Shown: piece by piece, positions 26,003-33,568 of the stretch
How positions within the stretch are numbered: position 1 is the stretch's first letter
Layout: every line of letters starts with the position of its first letter
Assembly (NCBI RefSeq): GCF_024347055.1
Contig: NZ_AP024895.1
Coordinates: forward strand, 1-64,000
Reading direction: 5' to 3'
Length of the DNA stretch: 64,000 nucleotides
DNA from: Vibrio porteresiae DSM 19223
GTDB lineage: Bacteria; Pseudomonadota; Gammaproteobacteria; Enterobacterales; Vibrionaceae
Program-made: the position numbers and the translations under genes
The notes under the pieces: model-generated
Told to the model about the DNA's origin: nothing
The model's input: the letters and a program-made list of their open reading frames with translations, nothing else
Databases searched by the model: none

Positions 26003-27844
26003 TTAGCCCTCTAGTTTGGATTTATCGCGCACGGCTCCTTTGTCAGCACTGGTTGCCATGCTGGCGTACGCTTTTAGTGCGAATGAAACTTCACGTTGGC
26101 GAGAAACAGGTTTCCAACCAAGTTTGTCTTGTTCTGTGCGGCGTTGAGCAAGTTCATCTTCAGAGACTTGAAGATCAATCGTACGGTTTGGAATGTCGAT
26201 AGCGATGGTATCGCCTGTTTTCACTAGACCGATGATGCCGCCATTAGCTGCTTCAGGTGATGCGTGACCGATAGAAAGGCCAGAAGTACCACCAGAGAAA
26301 CGACCATCAGTAAGAAGTGCACACTCTTTACCTAGACCCATCGATTTTAGATAAGTGGTTGGGTAAAGCATTTCTTGCATGCCTGGACCACCTTTAGGAC
26401 CTTCGTAGCGAATAACCACAACGTGACCTGCTTTCACTTTGCCACCAAGGATGCCGTCAACAGCGTCTTCTTGGCTTTCAAATACGATAGCAGGGCCTGT
26501 GAATTTCAGAATGCTCTCGTCAACACCAGCGGTTTTAACAATACAGCCATCCAATGCGATATTACCTTTAAGAACCGCAAGACCACCGTCTTGGCTAAAG
26601 GCTTTCTCTTTGGTACGAATACAACCGTCGACACGGTCATCGTCTAAGGTATCCCAACGGCAATCTTGCGAAAATGCTTCAGTAGTACGGATCCCCGCAG
26701 GACCTGCACGGTAGAAGTCTTTCACTGCTTGAGTAGTGGTTTGCATTACATCGTATTGAGCTAGCTGTTCTTTCATTGAGATGCCAAGAACTGTGCGAGT
26801 CTCGTCATGAAGAAGGCCTGCGCGTTGTAGCTCACCCAAAATACCCATTACGCCACCAGCACGGTGTACGTCTTCCATGTGATATTTCTGAGTCGATGGT
26901 GCCACTTTACATAGGTGCGGCACTTGGCGAGATAGGCGGTCGATGTCCACCATATCAAAATCCACTTCACCTTCTTGAGCTGCTGCCAGCAAGTGAAGAA
27001 CGGTGTTAGTTGAACCACCCATCGCGATATCCAACGCCATCGCATTTTCAAACGCATCTTTAGAAGCGATGTTGCGTGGTAGAACAGAGGCATCATCTTG
27101 TTCGTAGTAGCGTTTGGTTAATTCAACAATGCGACGACCAGCACTTAGGAACAGTTCTTTACGATCTGCGTGTGTTGCAACTAATGAGCCGTTACCCGGT
27201 TGAGATAGGCCAAGCGCTTCTGTTAGGCAGTTCATTGAGTTTGCAGTGAACATACCAGAACATGAACCACAGGTAGGACAAGCAGAGCGTTCTACCTGTT
27301 CAACTTGCTCGTCAGTTACGGTTGGATCGGCGCCTTGTTTCATCGCGTCGATAAGGTCAAGTTTGATGATCTGATCAGAAAGCTTGGTTTTACCAGCCTC
27401 CATTGGACCACCAGAAACAAAAACAACAGGGATATTAAGGCGCATTGATGCCATTAGCATTCCCGGGGTGATTTTGTCACAGTTAGAGATACAGACCATG
27501 GCGTCAGCACAGTGAGCGTTCACCATGTATTCCACTGAGTCGGCAATCAATTCACGAGAAGGTAGGGAATACAGCATACCGCCGTGACCCATTGCGATAC
27601 CGTCATCTACAGCGATAGTGTTGAATTCTTTAGCGATACCACCAGCAGCTTCGATTTCGCGAGCGACCATTTGACCAAGGTCTTTTAGATGAACGTGGCC
27701 TGGTACGAATTGAGTGAAAGAGTTCACAACAGCGATGATCGGTTTACCAAAATCACCTTCTTTTACGCCCGTTGCACGCCAAAGCGCGCGAGCACCTGCC
27801 ATGTTTCTTCCGTGAGTTGTTGTTGCCGAACGATATTTAGGCAT
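26003..27844 (-). CDS. ilvD: Dihydroxy-acid dehydratase IlvD
   Basis: A 613-residue iron-sulfur dehydratase that makes the 2-oxoacid precursors of valine and isoleucine. Conserved cysteines appear in CISNCDKITPGM and ACPTCGSCSGMFTANSMNC. I chose ATG at 27844 (MPKYRSATTTHGRNMAGARAL), which has AAGGA 7 bases upstream and matches the family. In related Vibrio genomes ilvE normally lies just upstream; here a 224-base gap with a large hairpin is found instead. Confidence 0.98.
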   Translation of the reverse strand: MPKYRSATTTHGRNMAGARALWRATGVKEGDFGKPIIAVVNSFTQFVPGHVHLKDLGQMVAREIEAAGGIAKEFNTIAVDDGIAMGHGGMLYSLPSRELIADSVEYMVNAHCADAMVCISNCDKITPGMLMASMRLNIPVVFVSGGPMEAGKTKLSDQIIKLDLIDAMKQGADPTVTDEQVEQVERSACPTCGSCSGMFTANSMNCLTEALGLSQPGNGSLVATHADRKELFLSAGRRIVELTKRYYEQDDASVLPRNIASKDAFENAMALDIAMGGSTNTVLHLLAAAQEGEVDFDMVDIDRLSRQVPHLCKVAPSTQKYHMEDVHRAGGVMGILGELQRAGLLHDETRTVLGISMKEQLAQYDVMQTTTQAVKDFYRAGPAGIRTTEAFSQDCRWDTLDDDRVDGCIRTKEKAFSQDGGLAVLKGNIALDGCIVKTAGVDESILKFTGPAIVFESQEDAVDGILGGKVKAGHVVVIRYEGPKGGPGMQEMLYPTTYLKSMGLGKECALLTDGRFSGGTSGLSIGHASPEAANGGIIGLVKTGDTIAIDIPNRTIDLQVSEDELAQRRTEQDKLGWKPVSRQREVSFALKAYASMATSADKGAVRDKSKLEG

Positions 27845-28068
27845 TGCTTTGTTCCTTGTTAATTTTATGTGGTTCAACCAAGGCAGTTCTCTATTGTCAT
27901 TGGCTTGTCGTTGGTTGAACTTTAGTGTTTGCCTGTGCTTTGTAAGTGCTTGCTCTTAAGATAGTGAGCTGAGTTCCTGCGATATTGCGGATGAACGATA
28001 ATCCTCAATACGAGTTCACGCCTGATGGGGTCTTTACCCAAAATCAGGCGTGAATAATAGGCACTCCA
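27845..28068 (-). other. ilvM-ilvD intergenic region lacking ilvE, with two inverted repeats
   Basis: A 224-base gap with no coding potential where ilvE would be expected. It contains a perfect 12-bp inverted repeat TTCACGCCTGAT/ATCAGGCGTGAA (28015-28026 and 28043-28054), with an inner GGGT/ACCC stem, and a 9-bp repeat GTTCAACCA/TGGTTGAAC (27872-27880 and 27912-27920). The larger hairpin follows the ilvM stop by 14 bases and may stabilise or partly terminate the upstream message. Confidence 0.7.
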
Positions 28069-28353
28069 TTATGCACAAATTTTTTGCTGTAAGTTGTTAT
28101 TTGGCAGTTCGTCGTTGTTGATTTTGGTGACTTCGACTGTGCGCACATCCCAAAGCTTTTCAATTTGGTTGGTTAGTGTGGTGATTGGTCGGTCACTGTC
28201 AACGATGATCTCTACACTCGCAATTTTACTTTCGTGGTTCTGGGTGCCAGCGACTTGACGAATAATGAAACCGCGGTGGCGCACAACACGAAGAACACGT
28301 TCTAACAATACGGGTTTGTCATCCGCTTTGATGTCGATAAGATATCTTTGCAT
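28069..28353 (-). CDS. ilvM: Acetolactate synthase II small (regulatory) subunit IlvM
   Basis: A 94-residue ACT-domain subunit that partners IlvG. It starts MQRYLIDIKADDKPVLLERVLRV; the ACT fold covers nearly the whole protein. The ATG at 28353 has AGGAGAAAGGA just upstream and lies 10 bases after the ilvG stop, so the two are translated together. The C-terminal tail (LPNNNLQQKICA) is a variable extension. Confidence 0.95.
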   Translation of the reverse strand: MQRYLIDIKADDKPVLLERVLRVVRHRGFIIRQVAGTQNHESKIASVEIIVDSDRPITTLTNQIEKLWDVRTVEVTKINNDELPNNNLQQKICA

Positions 28354-28363
28354 TTCCTTTCTC

Positions 28364-30010
28364 CTACGTGTTTTCCAGCATGTCGCTATTGGATGCACCT
28401 GGTGGAACCAATGGCCATACGTTTTCTTCTTCGTCAATTTCTACATGCAATAGATAAGCAGTTTTACTTGCTAGCATCTCCTGCAGAGCCGGTTCTACTT
28501 CTTCTTTCTTGGTAATGGTTTTACCAGGAATGTTGAAGGCTTTCGCTAACAATACGAAATCTGGGTTGTCGTCTAGAATAGTTTCGCTATGGCGACCATC
28601 AAAGAACAGCGATTGCCATTGTCTTACCATGCCCAAACGTTGGTTGTTCAGCAGCACGATTTTAACTGGGATCTGACGACGTTTTAGGGTGCCTAGCTCT
28701 TGTACGTTCATCATAAAAGAGCCGTCACCTGAAATAAGAATAGATTGATCTTCAGGACGTGCTACAGCCGCACCCATAGCCGCTGGCAAACCAAAGCCCA
28801 TCGTGCCAAGGCCAGCAGAAGAGATGAAGTTTTGTGGCTCACGAGGCTGGATGTGTTGAGCAGACCACATTTGGTGTTGACCTACATCGGTCGATACCAT
28901 GGCAGAGTCCGGCATCATGTCTGAGAGCTGTTTCAATAACAGTGGTGCGTAAATCGCTTCACCCGGATGGTCATAACGCCATTTGTTCTCGGTGCGCAGT
29001 TCAGCGCTGTATTGAATCCAAGGCGAGATGTCATGGGTTAATTCCAACTGTGGCAAAATCAAATTGATGTCACCACGTAAAGCTGCGTTGGCTTGGCGTA
29101 GTTTATTAAATTCTGCAGCATCAATATCCAAATGGATGACTTTGGCTTCGGGGGCGAAGGTGTCCAATTTACCCGTCACGCGGTCATCAAAACGTGCGCC
29201 TACAACGATCAATAGGTCACTTTCTTGCACCACCAAGTTGGCTGCTTTGGTGCCGTGCATGCCCAGCATACCTAAATAGTTAGGATTGTGGCGTTCAATG
29301 GTACCAAGCCCTTTTAAGGTGCTTACCGATGGCATTGGGTTGGCAGTTAAAAACTGACGAACGGTGTCAGTTGCACGCGCTAACTGTACGCCCCCACCGA
29401 CATACAGCACAGGACGTTGGCTTTTCGCCAGCATCTCTTGAGCTTGAGCAAGTTGCATGTCATCAACCACTGGGATGGCTGGTGGAGTAAAGGTTGGAAG
29501 ATAGTCGACAGGTGATTTGGCTAATTGCACATCTTTAGCGATATCAACGATAACAGGGCCAGGGCGACCTGTTTGAGCAACTTCGAAAGCTTCTGCGAGA
29601 GTGGGAGCAAGTTCATTAATATCGGTAACGAGGTAACTGTGTTTGGTACAAGAAAGAGACATACCGATAACATCCATTTCTTGAAACGCGTCAGTACCAA
29701 TGTGGGAGCTGGCGACTTGGCCGGTGATGGCAACGAGAGGAACGGAATCAAGAAAGGCATCGGCTAAACCTGTGACTAAGTTGGTCGCGCCTGGTCCGGA
29801 TGTTGCCATGCAAACCGCCACTTTCTGTGTGGCCCTTGCCATACCTATAGCCGCCATTGCAGCTCCCTGCTCATGACGACATAGAACGTGTTCTACACCG
29901 CCATCATATAGCGCATCATAGATTGGCATGATTGCGCCACCGGGGTAACCAAAAACGGTTTGGATCCCCTGTTGCTTAAGGGCTGCAACGACTAATTGTG
30001 CTCCGGTCAT
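28364..30010 (-). CDS. ilvG: Acetolactate synthase II large subunit IlvG
   Basis: A 548-residue TPP enzyme that condenses pyruvate with pyruvate or 2-oxobutanoate. FGYPGGAIMPIYDAL and RHEQGAAMAAIGMARA line the active site; the TPP/Mg motif is GDGSFMMNVQELGTL. The frame is intact, unlike the frameshifted ilvG of E. coli K-12. A GGGGAGG ribosome site precedes the ATG. Expression is controlled by the upstream leader and attenuator. Confidence 0.98.
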   Translation of the reverse strand: MTGAQLVVAALKQQGIQTVFGYPGGAIMPIYDALYDGGVEHVLCRHEQGAAMAAIGMARATQKVAVCMATSGPGATNLVTGLADAFLDSVPLVAITGQVASSHIGTDAFQEMDVIGMSLSCTKHSYLVTDINELAPTLAEAFEVAQTGRPGPVIVDIAKDVQLAKSPVDYLPTFTPPAIPVVDDMQLAQAQEMLAKSQRPVLYVGGGVQLARATDTVRQFLTANPMPSVSTLKGLGTIERHNPNYLGMLGMHGTKAANLVVQESDLLIVVGARFDDRVTGKLDTFAPEAKVIHLDIDAAEFNKLRQANAALRGDINLILPQLELTHDISPWIQYSAELRTENKWRYDHPGEAIYAPLLLKQLSDMMPDSAMVSTDVGQHQMWSAQHIQPREPQNFISSAGLGTMGFGLPAAMGAAVARPEDQSILISGDGSFMMNVQELGTLKRRQIPVKIVLLNNQRLGMVRQWQSLFFDGRHSETILDDNPDFVLLAKAFNIPGKTITKKEEVEPALQEMLASKTAYLLHVEIDEEENVWPLVPPGASNSDMLENT

Positions 30011-30150
30011 CGTGCCTCCCCTTGACTACACTGCTGTGTATCGTGTTGTGTTGTGTTGTGTTTGCACTTCATGTGCCACTCCCATTCTTCCGATTCTCTC
30101 TGACCACGGATTGGTCAGATTGGCTATTTTATGTCTGTATTTAGTTGTAA

Positions 30151-30184
30151 AAAAACCCCCGGACTTTTCAGTGCGGGGGTTTTT
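30151..30184 (-). terminator. ilv operon attenuator
   Basis: A strong GC-rich stem, AAAAACCCCCG pairing with CGGGGGTTTTT, with inner ACT/AGT pairs and a T run on the minus strand. It lies 13 bases after the leader-peptide stop and before ilvG. Ribosome stalling on the Ile/Leu/Val codons of the leader would prevent this terminator from forming. Confidence 0.92.
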
Positions 30185-30196
30185 AAATTTGGTGGT

Positions 30197-30286
30197 TTAT
30201 CTAGCGCCCACAAGCCCCCGCGCGGTGCCAATAATGACCACGAGAATAAGGCTAATAATTGAGAGGTTGTGTGCGTTAAAAATCAT
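30197..30286 (-). CDS. ilvL: ilv leader peptide
   Basis: A 29-residue peptide, MIFNAHNLSIISLILVVIIG followed by TARGLVGAR. Of its residues, 14 are Ile, Leu or Val, in a run near the middle (IISLILVVII). This is the classic attenuation leader for a branched-chain amino-acid operon. Translation speed through these codons decides between antiterminator and the terminator just downstream. Confidence 0.92.
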   Translation of the reverse strand: MIFNAHNLSIISLILVVIIGTARGLVGAR

Positions 30287-30493
30287 TCTGTTTTTTTCTT
30301 AATTTGCTGTGATGTTGTTAAGAAATATCCTGTGCTCATAGTGGTATCACATTGTTCTGTTATCTGACAAGCAAAACCTCATTCTTTTTTCATATTAATT
30401 TTCCAACTCCCTTGGGTATATAAGCATAAGCGGCGATATGAATAATGATGTATCCAATCGCTGAATGCTTTTTAATCAACGGGTAAGGTGTTT

Positions 30494-30739
30494 ATGGGAC
30501 TGGCAATCATTCATAGTCGAGCAAGTGTTGGGGTTGAAGCGCCTTCAGTAACCGTAGAGGTACATATTAGTAATGGTATGCCTGGGTTTACCTTAGTAGG
30601 GCTTCCGGAGACAACAGTGAAAGAGTCGCGCGATCGCGTACGCAGTGCGATTGTTAATTCTCAGTTTGAGTTTCCATCAAAACGGATCACAGTGTTATGC
30701 AATATTTACAGGAATAAAAATGTATTTTCTACTATATAG
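30494..30739 (+). pseudogene. comM: comM 5' fragment, interrupted by the integrated element
   Basis: The first 67 codons of ComM (MGLAIIHSRASVGVEAPSVTVEVHISNG... ending KRITV) are intact up to 30694. The frame then runs 14 codons into foreign DNA and stops. ComM is a hexameric helicase needed for branch migration during natural transformation. The rest of the gene lies 7.4 kb away at 38086-39408. GTG at 30488 is another possible start. Without its AAA+ domain this fragment cannot be functional. Confidence 0.95.
30688..30714 (+). other. attL: Left attachment site of the element
   Basis: Core CACAGTG at 30688-30694, 9 bases, then ATTTACAGGAA at 30704-30714. Left of the core is comM sequence. 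Confidence 0.8.
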
Positions 30740-30863
30740 TGAATCTCTGGGATTCAACTAACTTTGTTTTCGTTCCTATTTTTTGTATTAGAAATAATAA
30801 CTTGGTCCTAGTCTATTAACTGTGGCAATATTATTCCTATTGTTTTATAAGGAATATTGCATT

Positions 30864-31745
30864 ATGGCTAATAGCACATCTAATGATAATGGAAGGGCGC
30901 TGGAGTATGCATTAACACAGGCACTGATCAGGTACTATCCAACTGCTCGTATTGATGAACAAACAAAACACGATCAAATCAGAGATTTTGGGAAACTCAA
31001 GTCATTACCTGATAATGTTCAAGCGTATTTTATTAAAAATACTGATTATTTTGTAAGTGAAATATTACCTAGTCGTATCGGTTATGATAATGAAATAATA
31101 AAATTAAGTAGATTAACCGATACTCAAGGAACAAGAGGTGATGTTACAGATATAAGGTTATGGTTGGTTGATGGATATGTTTATAATATTTCGCTTAAGC
31201 ATAACCATGAAGCTGTTAAACACCCTAGACCAGGTTCACTAATAGACCAACTTGGTATTAATAATGATTTAATTAATAAAGAATATAGAAATAAAGTTAA
31301 AGCAATAGAAAAAGATTTTTATGATAACCTTTTAGAAGGTGAAACAACCTTTAATGTTGTTAAACAAAGAAATCCTGATATTATTTTAAATCTTTATAGA
31401 AATATTTGTAATAATTATATTAATTATTTAAATAAATATAGAAGCTATGCTGAAGAGTATTTTTCATTTATTGTAGGTATCTATGAATTTGAAAAAGTAA
31501 TTATTACAAGAAATAAAATTGACATATTAAACTTTTACAATATACCTAGACCTACAGACATGCGTGCAGAAATATATAATAATAGTTATGTAGATGTTCA
31601 CTTCAATAACGGTATTTCGTTTAGGTCAAGATTACACACTGCTAGTAGTAGAATTAATCTTGGTCGTTCTATTAGTCTAAAGTTTGACACAAATATACTT
31701 TATGATGAAGAAAATTATATTAATAGATGTAGCATTGATCTTTAA
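30864..31745 (+). CDS. HaeIII-family type II restriction endonuclease (predicted GGCC)
   Basis: A 293-residue protein. The segments RGDVTDIRLWLVDGYVYNISLKHNHEAVKHPRPG (residues 91-124, PD-D/ExK-like core) and NGISFRSRLHTASSRINLGRSISLKFD near the C terminus match the pattern of HaeIII-type enzymes. N-terminal NDNGRALEYAL is also typical. The cognate methylase is convergent, 49 bases away. ATG at 30864 has AAGGA 10 bases upstream; a longer start at 30822 lacks one. The GGCC target is inferred mainly from the methylase partner. No controller gene is seen. Confidence 0.85.
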   Translation: MANSTSNDNGRALEYALTQALIRYYPTARIDEQTKHDQIRDFGKLKSLPDNVQAYFIKNTDYFVSEILPSRIGYDNEIIKLSRLTDTQGTRGDVTDIRLWLVDGYVYNISLKHNHEAVKHPRPGSLIDQLGINNDLINKEYRNKVKAIEKDFYDNLLEGETTFNVVKQRNPDIILNLYRNICNNYINYLNKYRSYAEEYFSFIVGIYEFEKVIITRNKIDILNFYNIPRPTDMRAEIYNNSYVDVHFNNGISFRSRLHTASSRINLGRSISLKFDTNILYDEENYINRCSIDL

Positions 31746-31750
31746 TCGAT

Positions 31751-31775
31751 ATAGAGGAGGTATAACCTCCTCTAT
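31751..31775. terminator. Bidirectional hairpin between endonuclease and methylase genes
   Basis: Perfect 11-bp stem ATAGAGGAGGT/ACCTCCTCTAT with a 3-base loop. It sits between the two convergent stop codons and would stop both transcripts or protect their 3' ends. Confidence 0.8.
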
Positions 31776-31794
31776 GTAATCTATGTAATTAGAG

Positions 31795-32805
31795 TTATGC
31801 TACTAATTCTAATTTAAGAACATTTTCTAGTGATTTCTTTATACTATTTGCTATAGCATAAGCAAAATTTACAGCAACAGCATTTCCAATCATCTTATAA
31901 CCAGCAGAAACATCATTATATATAAATCTAAAACTATCTGGAAATCCTTGAATTCTAGCACATTCACGAACACTTAGCCGTCTATATTCAAAGCCATCAA
32001 CAAATAGGAATTTGTTTTGTTCTAGTTTTTCCATTTTTGGTGCTGATGGGTGTATTGGTGCATGTCTCCCACCAGCCTGAATAGTAAATGATGGCTCATT
32101 CCAAGCTCTTACTCTATTTCTACTCATATACATACTAGAAAACGATCCTGTCATATATTCGTGGTTAGGAATTACTGTGTCAGGATTTGGCTTAGATTTA
32201 GAAATTGCAGGAACGGCTAGCCCATCTAAATCCATTATACAATCTTTTAGTTTAGGTTTGTTATCCAATGCTTCAGGAAAAGAATAAGAAACACCTAAGT
32301 CCTTTCTAAATCCGATGAATATAACTCGTTTTCTATCTTGTGCTACGCCGTAATCATTAGCATTTAGAAGTTTAAAAAAAAGATCATACCCAGCATCTTG
32401 GAATGTTTTTTTTATATTATCTAAAGCTTCTTTATGTCTTGGTGCTAACATACCACTAACATTTTCAGCTAGGAAGAATTTAGGCTGTTTATCTTTTAAA
32501 ATACGAATAAAATCGAAAAATAGCTGACCTCTCTGATCATTTATTCCTCTTCTTGAGCCTGCTTCACTCCAACTTTGACACGGTGGACCACCGATAATTC
32601 CGTCGCAATCAGGTACCTCTATACTAGGAATATCTACGATACTACGTCTATCTAACTTGGTATTTGGGTGATTAAGCTCATAAGTCGCCCATATGTCTTT
32701 ATCATATTCGTTGGCGAATGGTATTGAAAATCCAGCTTTTTCAAAACCCAAGTCGAGTCCACCAGCTCCTGAAAAGAAAGAGTTTACTTTTAGTTGCATA
32801 TACAT
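31795..32805 (-). CDS. DNA (cytosine-5) methyltransferase, M.HaeIII-like
   Basis: A 336-residue C5 methylase. Motif I is FSGAGGLDLGF, motif IV GGPPCQSW with catalytic Cys76, motif VI ENVSG, motif VIII QDRKRV, motif IX RECARIQGFP and motif X GNAVAVN. The target-recognition part SRNRVRAWNEPSFTIQAGGR closely follows M.HaeIII, so GGCC is the predicted target. It protects the cell from the convergent endonuclease. The start could be ATG at 32805 or the second ATG 6 bases later. Confidence 0.93.
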   Translation of the reverse strand: MYMQLKVNSFFSGAGGLDLGFEKAGFSIPFANEYDKDIWATYELNHPNTKLDRRSIVDIPSIEVPDCDGIIGGPPCQSWSEAGSRRGINDQRGQLFFDFIRILKDKQPKFFLAENVSGMLAPRHKEALDNIKKTFQDAGYDLFFKLLNANDYGVAQDRKRVIFIGFRKDLGVSYSFPEALDNKPKLKDCIMDLDGLAVPAISKSKPNPDTVIPNHEYMTGSFSSMYMSRNRVRAWNEPSFTIQAGGRHAPIHPSAPKMEKLEQNKFLFVDGFEYRRLSVRECARIQGFPDSFRFIYNDVSAGYKMIGNAVAVNFAYAIANSIKKSLENVLKLELVA

Positions 32806-32924
32806 TTTCTCTAGTAAGAAGAATTACCATATTGAAGCAAATAACTGGATATAAGGCCAGTGCTTTTTTGTCTGTTTATTAAAAATTCGTGATTTATATC
32901 ACACATTTTCGGCGTAGCAAATTG

Positions 32925-33305
32925 TTAAAGTCGATTTCTTCGAGCGTTATGAGTTTTTAGAGATTGACTATACTCCATTTCATGCGCTTTCTCAGGATCT
33001 AACTTTCTAAGTTTAGATAGTGCGATGTTAGTTAAATCAATAGATTGAAGAAAACATGTCGTTAAGTTTTCTATTTCAGCTTCTAAATCACCAATTATCA
33101 ATTGGTGATTTTCTATTTTATCTTTTAATCTTTGACTTGGTTCTTGTCTTTTCTTTTCTAGTTGATTTTTTGTTTTTAATCTTTCCTTCAATTTATATTT
33201 TTCATTCTCGCAAATATTTTTTTTCAAGATTATTTCATTATTTAAACTTTTAGATAAAACGTTTTTGTTTTTTGATTCTAGAAATGTTTTTATATTGTCA
33301 TCCAT
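32925..33305 (-). CDS. Small coiled-coil protein of unknown function
   Basis: A 126-residue, highly charged and lysine-rich protein. Most of it is predicted helix, with a heptad-like stretch around KIENHQLIIGDLEAEIENLTTCFLQSI (about residues 65-92). It diverges from the relaxase gene across 263 bases, a position where MobC-type accessory proteins are often found, but I see no sequence signature for that family. GAGG lies 8 bases before the ATG. It could also be a regulator. Confidence 0.7.
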   Translation of the reverse strand: MDDNIKTFLESKNKNVLSKSLNNEIILKKNICENEKYKLKERLKTKNQLEKKRQEPSQRLKDKIENHQLIIGDLEAEIENLTTCFLQSIDLTNIALSKLRKLDPEKAHEMEYSQSLKTHNARRNRL

Positions 33306-33568
33306 ATTTTATACCTCACTAAATATAAAGTATCATTAATTATTTATTTATCAATAGATAATATTGACTTTGTTTAGGATTATGTAATTAATATAATTGT
33401 AGTGAAAGTTATATTTTACACTTTGGATATACTAAGAATAGACTACCAACGATTCTAAAACATAAGTTTTCCATTGCTGCGCTCGGATAAACTTTAATTT
33501 TAGGTTGGTAAACTTTAAAAAGTTTAATCAAATAAAAAGAGGGCATAAAAATATAGGAGAAAAGACAA
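33306..33568. other. Divergent intergenic region upstream of the relaxase; candidate oriT/operator
   Basis: AT-rich spacer between the coiled-coil protein and relaxase genes. It contains ATATAAAGTAT near 33322-33334, a string also found in MobV origins such as that of pMV158, and a palindromic hairpin TAAACTTT/AAAGTTTA at 33509-33526. MobV relaxases usually nick just upstream of their own gene, so this is a natural place for oriT. The evidence is positional and weak. Confidence 0.35.

Noticed and set aside
30031..30062. TGTGT short tandem repeat just upstream of ilvG as a phase-variable tract
   Set aside because: Only about four imperfect TGTGT units, outside any reading frame and without promoter spacing that would make slippage meaningful.
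30822..30863. Upstream extension of the HaeIII-like gene (MAILFLLFYKEYCI)
   Set aside because: No ribosome site for it, while ATG at 30864 has AAGGA and matches the family N terminus.
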